A program made the translations under genes and the position numbers. A DNA stretch of 64,000 nucleotides, taken from NCBI GenBank assembly GCA_011525915.1, contig WYBM01000102.1, forward strand, positions 1-64,000, in the 5' to 3' direction. Below, in pieces: positions 52,992 to 62,116 of this stretch (the first letter of the stretch is position 1; every line of letters begins with the position of its first letter). Below the pieces are notes generated by a model. That model made no database searches and was not told where the DNA came from. It saw only the letters and a list, made by a program, of their open reading frames with translations. The DNA comes from Ardenticatenaceae bacterium (lineage in GTDB: Bacteria; Chloroflexota; Anaerolineae; Promineifilales; Promineifilaceae).

Positions 52992-53522
52992 ATGACAGAT
53001 CCATTTGTTGCTGAAATTCGCATCTTCCCCTTTAACTTTGCCCCCAGAGGGTGGGCCTGGTGTGATGGGCAGCTTTTGCCCATTGCCCAAAACACGGCGC
53101 TTTTCTCGCTATTGGGTACCACATATGGGGGCGACGGCCGTACCACCTTTGCGCTGCCCAATCTACAAGGCCGGGCCCCTATGCACCCTGGTCAGGGTCC
53201 CGGTCTGAGCCAACATCACCTGGGTGAAGCCGCCGGTACAGAAACCGTCACACTGCTAGAAAGTGAAATGCCCTCCCATGCTCATGCCCTGGTGGCCTCT
53301 CTGGGCGCCACAGACGAAGAAGGGGAACGTAATCCCGCCGGGAACTACACGGGCGTTCCCCCGCTGGCCCAGGCGTTTTACGGCCCCGCCAATTCTCTGG
53401 CTGCCATGTCTGCCAACACGATCGCTCCTGCCGGTGGCAATCAACCACACAACAATTTACAGCCCTACCTCACACTTTATTTTTGTATTGCTCTGCAAGG
53501 AGTTTACCCACCACGATCATAA
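52992..53522 (+). CDS. Tail-collar domain protein 3
   Basis: A 176-residue third homologue. FAPRGWAWCDGQLLPIAQNT and LLGTTYGGDGRTTFALPN are conserved, with MPSHAHAL and an end LYFCIALQGVYPPRS. It has an extra stretch TDEEGERNPAGNYTG in the variable part. 15 bp separate it from gene 2. The three differ mostly in their middle parts, as if facing different ligands. Confidence 0.88.
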   Translation: MTDPFVAEIRIFPFNFAPRGWAWCDGQLLPIAQNTALFSLLGTTYGGDGRTTFALPNLQGRAPMHPGQGPGLSQHHLGEAAGTETVTLLESEMPSHAHALVASLGATDEEGERNPAGNYTGVPPLAQAFYGPANSLAAMSANTIAPAGGNQPHNNLQPYLTLYFCIALQGVYPPRS

Positions 53523-53523
53523 T

Positions 53524-53604
53524 CATTGGTGTTCGATAATCGGTAATCAGGGCTCAACGCTAAACTGATGACCAATTACCGAACACCAACTACCGAACAC
53601 CTGT
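53524..53604. repeat. TCAGT-type intergenic repeat, copy 9 (diverged)
   Basis: The words here are GTGTTCGATAATCGGTAATC and GAACACCAACTACCGAACAC, a diverged form in which CAGT is often CGGT or CCGA. It lies between the third tail-collar gene and the giant surface protein gene. Confidence 0.5.
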
Positions 53605-53618
53605 TTTAGGAGTCGTCT

Positions 53619-56600
53619 ATGTCTGTTCGTATGCCACGCAACATGTCTAAAGTTTTCACGGCCGTTGCTCTTCTCCTCGCCTTCTCTTTTGCCACCACCC
53701 ATGCGGGCAGCAGCCCCCAAGGCAGCCAAAGCACGCGCCAATCCGCCCCCGCCTACGCTCCCGAAGTTGTCACCATTACCGCTGCCAAAACCGATACTCT
53801 CGTCAACGATGTTAACAGCAATACTCTAGTTGATCCCGGTGACACGCTGGAATACAACATTGTGGTCAGCAACAGCGGCGATGAAGACGCTCTGGCCACC
53901 ACCTTCACCGATATCACTGACGACACGGAAGTCACCGTTGTTGGTGGTTCTTTACGTGCCACGCCCATTGGGCGTCATGACAGTTACAACGTCATTGGCA
54001 ATACTCACATCACCCACCCGGTGGGCACAGGGCTTTTGGCCAATGATATTGACCCTGACGGGGGTGCCTTAACGGCCTCCTGCGCCCCCTGCACCACGGC
54101 ACAAGGGGCCGCCGTTACCCTTAACCCAGACGGCAGCTTCACTTACCCCCCTCCCGCCAGCTTTACAGGCACCGATACCTTCACTTACACTGTCACCGAT
54201 CCCCACGGCCTTACCGATACCGGTACGGTCACCTTTACCATTACCAACCGTATCTGGTGGGTAGACAGCGATGCGCCTGGGGGTGGTGATGGCACCTCTA
54301 CCACCCCTTTTAATGCCCTCAGTGGGGCCCAGGCGGCCAGCGCCGTAAATGACGTGATTTTTGTTTATGACCGGGGGAGCAATTACACCGGTGGTTTAAC
54401 TATGCAAGATGGGCAGCGCCTATGCGGGCACGGCTCTGATCTGCAAACCTGTTCCGGCATGACACCACCTACCGGAACCACATTTCCGGCGGCAGCCACA
54501 AACCCTACTATGACCAACGCCGCCGGAGCTGGTATTACGCTGGCCGCAAATAACACCATTTATGGCATCACTGTTGGCAGTACCACCAGCTTTGGCATCA
54601 CCGGCACAAACTTTGGCACACTCACTGCCCAAAATGTCACCATTAATACCGGTAACGGCGGCCTCTCCCTGACAACAGGGACGGCCAATGCCACATTTAA
54701 CGCTATTACCGCCGGCGGCGGTGTTAACAACATCAACTTAAGCAGTGTGGCTGGCACACTCGACTTAGGTTCAGGGGCGTTAAGCAGCAGCAGCAGCCAT
54801 GCCTTGAACGTCAATGCTGGCACAGCCACCATTGACTATGCAGGGACGATCAACAACAGCACCGCCGATGCCGTACTCATTCAAAACAAGACAAGCGGAA
54901 GTGTAACCTTATCTGGGGCGGTGACGGCTACCGGCACTGGCATCACACTGCTTAATAACACTGGTGCGACCCTCAACTTTACCGGCGGCCTGACAATGAA
55001 CACAGGCACCAATGAGGCATTCACAGCTACCGGCGGCGGTACGCTTAATGTCACCGGCACAACCAATACCGTTACAACCACAACAGGCACGGCCGTGAAC
55101 ATCCGCAACATGACCATTGGCGCCAGCGGCGTTACCTTCCGCAGCGTCAGCGCCAACGGCAGCACCAACGGCATTTACCTGGAAAACAACACGGGTGGCG
55201 CCTTTACCGTGGCCGGTACTGGCAGCGCCGGCACCGGTGGCACCATTCAAAACACAACCGGCGATGGCATTTCATTAACCAACGTCAATGACGTTACCCT
55301 TCATTGGATGACCCTCAATACCACCGGCCGGCACGGTGTCTTTGGCACAGGCGTCAACAACTTCACCATGAACAACAGTTCCGTACTGAACGCTGGCAAT
55401 GCCGACGAAGAAGATGCCTTTTCCTTCTCCACCCCTGGCGCAGCCAATGTCACCGGCATCTTAACGTTAAACAATGTGCTCGTCCAGGGTTTCCTGGAGC
55501 GTGGGCTTTACTTAGAAAACAACGCCGGTACGTTAACCCTCAACATTAACAATGGCACCCGTTTTGAAAACAACCATGACACCTTCGGCACCACTGCCCT
55601 GCGTGTTGTTTCCTCAGGCACGGCCAATATCCAGTTAAACGTAGACAATACGACCTTCGATGACATCGAAGGCCCATCCATTCAATTTGTCGGCGGCAGT
55701 TCAGGCACAAACGATGTCAATCTCACCAACAACACCACTACCGATGGTGGCGGCCCCGACAACTTCCCCTCTGGCGGCGGCTTTGATGTGATCAGCCAAA
55801 ACGGGGCGACGGTCACCTTTGACATCATCGGCAATACGCTCACCGATACCATTGAAGGTATTGTCATTGCCAGCGCCGGGTCTTCGGGTGGTAATGTCAG
55901 CGGCACCATCAGCGGCAACACTGTCTCTATGGATGCCGCCGCTGGTTTTGGTGATGGCGCCCGCATTGCTTTGGATGGGTTCACCGGCCCGCCAGGCGAC
56001 TTACTCACCTGGACGATCCTCATCCAAAACAACACCTTTGACCTTAACAGTGTGGGGGATGACGGCATTCAAGTGTTAAACCGCGACCATCGCGGCGTCT
56101 TAAACCTGACCATTGAAAACAATACCATCCGCGAAACCGTATCAGAAGCCTTTCGCTATTTCTCTGATGAAGACCTGGGACTAGGCGCGCCCAACCCGGG
56201 CGGCCTGATACGTTTTGTCAACAATGACCTGATCAATATTGATGTAGACAACAACGAAAATGAAATACACCTGGGCACATCTGACACGGCCAACAGTTGT
56301 TACCATATAAGCGGAAATGACAATGGCGCAGGGGGCTCACCTGGGGTCATTAACTTTAGCATTGTTGCCCCTTCTGTGGGCCAAATCACGCAGGCATCCA
56401 CGGCCGCACTGGCAGCAGCCAATGCCGGCGCCACCATAGCCGGCAGCACACCTACCTTCAACGGAACCTGTACCAACCCGCCGCTGCCCTCCACCATAAC
56501 CTTTGGACCGGCCGCTGAGCAAACCATAGGGACCACGGCCGTGAACCCCGCACTGCCCTTCTTCACCAGCGATACCGCCCCTAAAAGTGAAAACAATCCT

Positions 56601-59600
56601 AAACTGGCGGCTGGTAAGGGCCCCAAAGCGCTTACAAACGGCTTGACCCCCGAAGCCCTCACCGAAGCCTTCACCAAAGCTCTTGCTTCTGAAGCTCCTG
56701 AAGCCACGACCACGGTTGGCCCCTTTACCCTGCCACCAGGTGAAAGCACAACCATCACCTTCCAGGTGGTGGTCAACACCTCGTTCCCACCGGCCAACAA
56801 CCCCCTCTGCAACCAGGCCACCATCAGCGGCAGCAACTTTGGTGATGTACTCACCGATGACCCGGATACAGGTACGCCCAATGACCCCACCTGTACCACG
56901 GTGGAGATCGCCGCTGACCTGGCCATCACCAAAACCGACGGTCAGACTACGGCCGTGCCCGGCCAGCTTGTAACCTACACCATTGTCGCCAGCAATGCCG
57001 GGCCAAGCCCCGATGCCATGGCGATGGTCACCGATACCTTCCCGGCCATTTTGAGCGGCGTCACCTGGACCTGTGTAGGTGCCGGTGGGGCTGCCTGTAC
57101 GGCCGCCGGTTCCGGTAATATCAACGAAACCGTTAACCTGCCTGCGGGTGGGTCCGTCACCTTCACCGCCAGCGGTTTGATCGACGCTGGGGCTACCGGA
57201 ACGTTGGTGAACACCGCTGTTGTCGCCGTCTCTGCCGGCGTCACTGACCCCACCCCGGCAAATAACAGCGCCACTGACACCGATACCCTGACACCCACGG
57301 CCGATCTCTCTATCACCAAAACAGATGGCCTGACGGTGGCTAACCCTGGCGAATCTACCACGTATACCATTACCGTGAGCAATGTTGGCCCAAGCACGGC
57401 CGTCAATGCCACCGTCACCGATACCTTCCCTGCTGCCCTCACCGGCGTCACCTGGACTTGTGCTGGCACCGGTGGTGCCACCTGCACGGCCGCTGGTGCC
57501 GGCGATATTGCCGACACCGTCACCCTTCCTCCTGGTAGTTCCCTTACCTACATTATTAATGCCACCATTGATGCTGCGGCCACGGGCACCTTGGCCAACA
57601 CCGCCACCGTCACTGCGCCTGGTGGTGTCACCGACCCTGACACCGGCAACAACAGCGCCACCGATACCACCAGCCTCGATGCTCCCCCGGTTATCACTGA
57701 CCTCACCGTTACCCCCGGCACCATCAATGAAAACGATACAGTTGGTCTGAGTCTCACCTTCACCGACCCCAACACCCCAGAAACCCACGAAGTGGTCATC
57801 ACCTGGGGTGATGGCATGACCGATACTATCAACCTGCCCATCGGCGCCTTAACCATCACTACCACACACCAATACCTGGATGATGATCCTACTGGGACAT
57901 CTTCAGACGTCGTCACCGTCACCGTCACCGTCAATGAACCCGATGGCGGCACAGACAGCGACACGGCCGTGATCACCGTGAACAATGTGGCTCCTTCGCT
58001 CTCCGGCATCAGCGCCACAAGCGTGAATGAAAACGGTACCACCACCCTCACCGGCAGTCTCAGCGATGTGGGCACCCAAGACACCTTCACCCTGTTGGTA
58101 AACTGGGGCGACGGCAACAGCGACACCTACACCTACACGGCGGGCACAACCAGCTTCAGTGAAACACACCCATACCTGGATGATGACCCGTCAGGCACAC
58201 CAGCAGATGACGTCACCATCAACCTGACGCTGACCGATGATGATACCGGCAGCGACGCCACCACCACGACGGCCACCATCAGCAATGTGGCCCCAACGTT
58301 GGCAAATGTAGCGGTTACCCCCAGCATCAATGAAGGCAGCAGCGCCACCCTGACAGGTGATATCAATGACCCCGGTACACAAGATACCTTCACCCTGGCC
58401 ATCACCTGGGGCGATGGCCTGACCAGCACCTTCACCTATCCGGCGGGTACCACGAACTTCAGCGAGACGCACGTGTACGCTGATGATGATCCCACAGGCA
58501 CACCAGCTGACGATTATGCCATCAACCTAACAGTGACCGACGATGACACCGGCAGCGACACGGCCGTGGTCACTGTCACCGTCAACAATACCGCGCCTGA
58601 TCTGTTTAACCTGGCCGCGACACCACCGGTCATCAGCGAAACCAACACCCTCACCTTCACCGGCAATATCACCGACTTGGGCATGCCGGACACGTTCACC
58701 CTGACGGTCGATTGGGCCGATGGCCATGTGGAAATGTTTAATTACCCAGCGGGCACCACGGCCTTCACGCTCACCCATGTTTACCAGGATGATGCCCTGG
58801 CAGCCTGGCGCCTGTGGCTGGCCGATTTCACTATCAATGCCACGCTGACCGATGATGACACCGGCAGCGATAGTGGCAGCGTGATTGTGACGGTGAACAA
58901 TGTACCCCCGACATTATCCAATGTCGCTATCAGCAGCCCGGTGAATGAAGGCGACACCGCTATCCTCAGTGGTACTATCAGCGACCCCAGCCCGGCTGAC
59001 AGCTTTACGCTGCTGGTGGATTGGGGCGATGGTATTACCGAAACGTTCAGTTACGGCGCGGGCACCACGACTTTTAGCGAAGGCCATGTGTACACTGATG
59101 ACAACCCTACAGGTACACCCAGCGACAGCTATACGGTGGGCCTGACCTTGACCGATGATAATAACGGCAGCCACAGCGGCAGCACGGCCGTCACCGTGAA
59201 CAACATCGCCCCCACCCTGTCTGGCATCGGCGCCACGGCCGTGGCTGAAAACGGCACAACGACTCTCAGCGGCAGCATCAGCGACCCCGGCGCGGCCGAC
59301 ACGTTTACATTGGTGGTAAATTGGGGCGACGGCATCACGGACACGTTTAATTACCCGGCCGGCGCTGCCAGCTTTAGCGAAACACACCAATATCTGGATG
59401 ATGATCCCTCCGGCACCCCCGCCGACGATGTCACCATCAGCCTGACGTTGACCGATGATGACACCGGTAGTGATGCCGCTACCACGCTGGTCACGATCAC
59501 CAACGTCGCCCCTACCCTGAGCAATCTGACAACCACGGCCGTAGATGAAAATGGCCTGGCCCTTCTCAGCGGCGACATTGGCGACCCGGGCACACTAGAC

Positions 59601-61127
59601 ACCTTTACCATGGTCGTGGATTGGGGTGACGGCATCACCGAAACCTTTAGCTATGGTGCCGGTACCACCAGCTTTGGCGAAACACACCTCTACCTGGATG
59701 ATGATCCCTCTGGCACGCCATCCGATGATGTGGTTGTGACCATCACCATCACGGACGATGATACGGGCAGCAGCAGTGACACGGCCGTGCAAACCATCCT
59801 AAACGTGCCGCCGAACCTGTTTAACGTCGTGGCCACACCGTTGATTATTCTTGAAAACAACGCCATTACCGTTACCGGACAGATCAGTGATCCAGGCACC
59901 TTGGATACGTTTACTTTGCTCATTGATTGGGCTGATGGCATCACTGACACGTTTAATTACCCGGCCGGCACCACTAGTTTTCTGGCAACCCATACCTACC
60001 AGGATGACGGCCGTCGCGCCCCATTGACCGACTTTGACATTGTCCTGACGCTGACCGATGACGATACCGGCAGTGACACCGAAACAACCACGGTGCAGGT
60101 AGACAACGTGCCACCCACGCTGAACAATATCACCCTCACCACACCTATCAACGAGAATGACAGCGCTACCCTGGCCGGCAGCATCATGGAAATTAGCCCA
60201 GCCGACACCTTCACCCTGACCGTGGCCTGGGGCGATGGCAACGTTGATAGTTATTCCTACGGTGCCGGCACCAGCAGTTTCAGCGAAACCCATCAATACC
60301 TGGATGATGACCCCAGTGGTACCGCGGCCGACGTTTATACCGTGACCCTTACCTTACAAGATGATAATAACGGCAGCGACGTCGCCGTTACCTCGCTTAT
60401 GGTGCATAACATCGCGCCCACCGTAGATGCCGGGCCAGATCAGATCGGTGCAGCCAGCACCGCCCTCGGCTTCACCGGTGTCCTCACAGACCCTGGCACG
60501 TTAGATACACACACCATCCTCTGGGACTTTGGCGACGGCATCACCACCACCGGCTCTCTGACGGCCACCCACACTTTTGGCGCTCCCGGCGTCTATACCG
60601 TCACCCTCACTGTCATGGATGATGACACGGGCGTCGGTGTGGACTACCTGGTGGTGACAGTGGAACAAAGGACCATCTATCTGCCCATCATCATGTTCAA
60701 CAGCGGCGCAGTTGCCGCGCCTGACCTGGTGGTTAGCAGCCTGACGGCCACGGCCAACAATGTGGTAGTAACGGTGACAAATCTGGGGAGTACGGCCGTG
60801 ACAGATGCCTTCTGGGTAGACGTGTACATAGACCCTGATCCGGTACCCACCATGGTCAACCAGACGTGGCCCTTTGTGGCTGACGAAGGCATGGTGTGGG
60901 GTGTCAGCGGTATAACGCTTAACCCCGGCCAGACCCTCACCCTGACGTTAAACGATGGTTACTATCGGGCTGACCTGAGTGCATTCTCTGGCGGCCTGGC
61001 GACTGGCACACCGGTATATGCCCAGGTTGACTCCGCCCATACCAACACCAACTACGGCAGCGTACTGGAAAACCACGAAATCAGCGGTGGGGCATATAAT
61101 AATATTAGTGGGACAATGGTTCAGTAA
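53619..61127 (+). CDS. Giant secreted beta-helix / DUF11 / PKD-like surface protein
   Basis: A 2502-residue protein. A signal peptide (KVFTAVALLLAFSFATTHAG) is followed by a cadherin/VCBS-like unit (about 115-205), a right-handed beta-helix (about 211-955), two DUF11 domains (about 1100-1357, ADLAITKTDGQ and ADLSITKTDGL), ten PKD-like units of about 100 residues (about 1358-2345) and a CARDB-like end (about 2366-2502). The PKD-like units share INENDT/WGDG/ETH-YLDDDPSGTPADD blocks. RTIYLPIIMFN lies between the last PKD unit and the end domain. No sorting motif was recognised at the C-terminus. It is probably an adhesin or sheath component. Confidence 0.87.
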   Translation: MSVRMPRNMSKVFTAVALLLAFSFATTHAGSSPQGSQSTRQSAPAYAPEVVTITAAKTDTLVNDVNSNTLVDPGDTLEYNIVVSNSGDEDALATTFTDITDDTEVTVVGGSLRATPIGRHDSYNVIGNTHITHPVGTGLLANDIDPDGGALTASCAPCTTAQGAAVTLNPDGSFTYPPPASFTGTDTFTYTVTDPHGLTDTGTVTFTITNRIWWVDSDAPGGGDGTSTTPFNALSGAQAASAVNDVIFVYDRGSNYTGGLTMQDGQRLCGHGSDLQTCSGMTPPTGTTFPAAATNPTMTNAAGAGITLAANNTIYGITVGSTTSFGITGTNFGTLTAQNVTINTGNGGLSLTTGTANATFNAITAGGGVNNINLSSVAGTLDLGSGALSSSSSHALNVNAGTATIDYAGTINNSTADAVLIQNKTSGSVTLSGAVTATGTGITLLNNTGATLNFTGGLTMNTGTNEAFTATGGGTLNVTGTTNTVTTTTGTAVNIRNMTIGASGVTFRSVSANGSTNGIYLENNTGGAFTVAGTGSAGTGGTIQNTTGDGISLTNVNDVTLHWMTLNTTGRHGVFGTGVNNFTMNNSSVLNAGNADEEDAFSFSTPGAANVTGILTLNNVLVQGFLERGLYLENNAGTLTLNINNGTRFENNHDTFGTTALRVVSSGTANIQLNVDNTTFDDIEGPSIQFVGGSSGTNDVNLTNNTTTDGGGPDNFPSGGGFDVISQNGATVTFDIIGNTLTDTIEGIVIASAGSSGGNVSGTISGNTVSMDAAAGFGDGARIALDGFTGPPGDLLTWTILIQNNTFDLNSVGDDGIQVLNRDHRGVLNLTIENNTIRETVSEAFRYFSDEDLGLGAPNPGGLIRFVNNDLINIDVDNNENEIHLGTSDTANSCYHISGNDNGAGGSPGVINFSIVAPSVGQITQASTAALAAANAGATIAGSTPTFNGTCTNPPLPSTITFGPAAEQTIGTTAVNPALPFFTSDTAPKSENNPKLAAGKGPKALTNGLTPEALTEAFTKALASEAPEATTTVGPFTLPPGESTTITFQVVVNTSFPPANNPLCNQATISGSNFGDVLTDDPDTGTPNDPTCTTVEIAADLAITKTDGQTTAVPGQLVTYTIVASNAGPSPDAMAMVTDTFPAILSGVTWTCVGAGGAACTAAGSGNINETVNLPAGGSVTFTASGLIDAGATGTLVNTAVVAVSAGVTDPTPANNSATDTDTLTPTADLSITKTDGLTVANPGESTTYTITVSNVGPSTAVNATVTDTFPAALTGVTWTCAGTGGATCTAAGAGDIADTVTLPPGSSLTYIINATIDAAATGTLANTATVTAPGGVTDPDTGNNSATDTTSLDAPPVITDLTVTPGTINENDTVGLSLTFTDPNTPETHEVVITWGDGMTDTINLPIGALTITTTHQYLDDDPTGTSSDVVTVTVTVNEPDGGTDSDTAVITVNNVAPSLSGISATSVNENGTTTLTGSLSDVGTQDTFTLLVNWGDGNSDTYTYTAGTTSFSETHPYLDDDPSGTPADDVTINLTLTDDDTGSDATTTTATISNVAPTLANVAVTPSINEGSSATLTGDINDPGTQDTFTLAITWGDGLTSTFTYPAGTTNFSETHVYADDDPTGTPADDYAINLTVTDDDTGSDTAVVTVTVNNTAPDLFNLAATPPVISETNTLTFTGNITDLGMPDTFTLTVDWADGHVEMFNYPAGTTAFTLTHVYQDDALAAWRLWLADFTINATLTDDDTGSDSGSVIVTVNNVPPTLSNVAISSPVNEGDTAILSGTISDPSPADSFTLLVDWGDGITETFSYGAGTTTFSEGHVYTDDNPTGTPSDSYTVGLTLTDDNNGSHSGSTAVTVNNIAPTLSGIGATAVAENGTTTLSGSISDPGAADTFTLVVNWGDGITDTFNYPAGAASFSETHQYLDDDPSGTPADDVTISLTLTDDDTGSDAATTLVTITNVAPTLSNLTTTAVDENGLALLSGDIGDPGTLDTFTMVVDWGDGITETFSYGAGTTSFGETHLYLDDDPSGTPSDDVVVTITITDDDTGSSSDTAVQTILNVPPNLFNVVATPLIILENNAITVTGQISDPGTLDTFTLLIDWADGITDTFNYPAGTTSFLATHTYQDDGRRAPLTDFDIVLTLTDDDTGSDTETTTVQVDNVPPTLNNITLTTPINENDSATLAGSIMEISPADTFTLTVAWGDGNVDSYSYGAGTSSFSETHQYLDDDPSGTAADVYTVTLTLQDDNNGSDVAVTSLMVHNIAPTVDAGPDQIGAASTALGFTGVLTDPGTLDTHTILWDFGDGITTTGSLTATHTFGAPGVYTVTLTVMDDDTGVGVDYLVVTVEQRTIYLPIIMFNSGAVAAPDLVVSSLTATANNVVVTVTNLGSTAVTDAFWVDVYIDPDPVPTMVNQTWPFVADEGMVWGVSGITLNPGQTLTLTLNDGYYRADLSAFSGGLATGTPVYAQVDSAHTNTNYGSVLENHEISGGAYNNISGTMVQ
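57690..60660 (+). repeat. Ten PKD-like repeat units of about 300 bp
   Basis: Units begin near 57690, 57991, 58286, 58588, 58906, 59206, 59506, 59809, 60109 and 60412, a period close to 300 bp. Each encodes N(V/I)(A/P)P, a (V/I)NEN-type turn, WGDG and a Y-L-D-D-D-P-S-G loop that may bind calcium. Copies at 58900 and 59800 are the most variable. Confidence 0.8.
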
Positions 61128-61128
61128 G

Positions 61129-61200
61129 CACTGTTCAGTGTTCAGTATTCAGTAGGCCACTGTTCAGTGGGCTATAACGGAATACTGAACACTGTCATCA
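61129..61200. repeat. TCAGT-type intergenic repeat, copy 10
   Basis: ACTGTTCAGTGTTCAGTATT, CAGTAGGCCACTGTTCAGTG, GGCTATAACGGAATACTGAA and CACTGTC. It lies between the giant gene and the next secreted protein gene, and is shorter than the standard type. Confidence 0.7.
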
Positions 61201-61213
61201 AGGGAGAACGTTC

Positions 61214-61672
61214 ATGTTACACACACGCAGCCGTCGCTTATTGGTTGCTTTTCTGCTGGCCACAGCCTTGCTCTTGCTGTTGGCCGCGTTGGGCTGGGTA
61301 CAGGGGGTGGCCGCTGGTGGAGGTCTGCCGCCACGGCCCACGCCCAGCCCTACACCTGTGATCATCACAACGCCCGTCACGGGGGCTGCCATTCGCTTGC
61401 ATACGTCTAAACCGGCGCCCGGTGCATGGACGGCCGTGGAATGGCAAAACGAACAAGGCACATGGTATGAGGTGCAGGGCTGGCGCGGCCACCTGGACGA
61501 AGGTAACGCCGACATGAAAACGTGGTGGGTCTACCCCGCTAATTACAACGAAGGCCCATTCCGTTGGGTGATTTACACCCAGGAAAGCGGTTCGGTCTTG
61601 GCCACCAGTGATGTGTTTAACCTGCCGACCAGAAATCGTCAGCTCATCACCGTTGAAGTACAAATGCCATAA
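61214..61672 (+). CDS. Secreted protein of unknown function
   Basis: A 152-residue protein. A signal peptide/anchor (RRLLVAFLLATALLLLLAAL) is followed by a Pro/Thr linker (LPPRPTPSPTPVIITTPV) and a compact domain (AIRLHTSKPAPGAWTAVEWQ and EGPFRWVIYTQESG) with beta-rich, Trp-rich sequence. AGGGAG lies before the ATG. It follows the giant surface gene on the same strand and may share its location outside the cell. The family is not recognised. Confidence 0.65.
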   Translation: MLHTRSRRLLVAFLLATALLLLLAALGWVQGVAAGGGLPPRPTPSPTPVIITTPVTGAAIRLHTSKPAPGAWTAVEWQNEQGTWYEVQGWRGHLDEGNADMKTWWVYPANYNEGPFRWVIYTQESGSVLATSDVFNLPTRNRQLITVEVQMP

Positions 61673-61787
61673 CCCGCTGCCCGATTTAGCAGAAACTCAG
61701 CCAGTACCAGAGGCGGTTACTACTTCAAGGGCACCAATCACCTGAAACCTGCAAAGAAGTGTCAATGTACCCTGGCAGGCTTAATCC

Positions 61788-61864
61788 TAGTGGGTCATTT
61801 GCTTTGGACATAGTCATTGTTTGCTCTGGCAGGAATGGCGATAATTGTGTCAAATGACCCACTA
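61788..61864. mobile_element. MITE-like element flanked by TA
   Basis: TA-GTGGGTCATTTG (61788-61801) and CAAATGACCCAC-TA (61851-61864) are perfect inverted ends; both are bordered by TA, the target duplicated by IS630/Tc1-mariner transposons. The 49 bp between hold no gene. It is a non-autonomous relic, with no transposase in the window. The gap 61673-62116 contains it, a TCAGT repeat and a terminator. Confidence 0.65.
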
Positions 61865-61896
61865 ACAGCTGGAGGACTGGCTACCGGCGCCAATGG

Positions 61897-61998
61897 CTAG
61901 TACCAGTAATCAGAAGTCAGTAACCAGTTTTCAGTGGACATTTACTGGCGTTAGGCCCTACTGATAACTGTATGCTGATTACTGAAGCTGGTACTAAT
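61897..61998. repeat. TCAGT-type intergenic repeat, copy 11
   Basis: CTAGTACCAGTAATCAGAAG, TCAGTAACCAGTTTTCAGTG, then the core GACATTTACTGGCGTTAGGC and CCTACTGATAACTGTATGCT. It is almost the reverse complement of copy 5 (17740-17837). Confidence 0.85.
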
Positions 61999-62022
61999 GC
62001 TATCAGAAAAACACCAAAACCT

Positions 62023-62059
62023 ACGGCTGTTTCCCAATGTGTGGGAAACAGCCGTTTTT
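62023..62059. terminator. Terminator with the GTTTCCC/GGGAAAC core
   Basis: ACGGCTGTTTCCCA (62023-62036) pairs with TGGGAAACAGCCGT (62042-62055), followed by TTTT. It lies between a plus-strand gene and the convergent LVIVD-type gene. With the element at 49672-49714 it shares GTTTCCCAATGTG-x-GGGAAAC in inverted orientation. Confidence 0.85.
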
Positions 62060-62116
62060 ATGAGACCTTGGATACAGCCGGTCATGCCCTGGTCAGCCAT
62101 GGAGCGTGGGGTGGTA

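Noticed and set aside
51958..53522. A prophage at the tail-collar genes
   Set aside because: No capsid, terminase, portal, integrase or lysis gene is near; collar proteins of this type are common in chromosomes.
56337..57788. A 483-codon Gly-rich minus-strand frame inside the giant gene
   Set aside because: Its composition is the expected shadow of Thr/Pro/Ala-rich coding on the plus strand.
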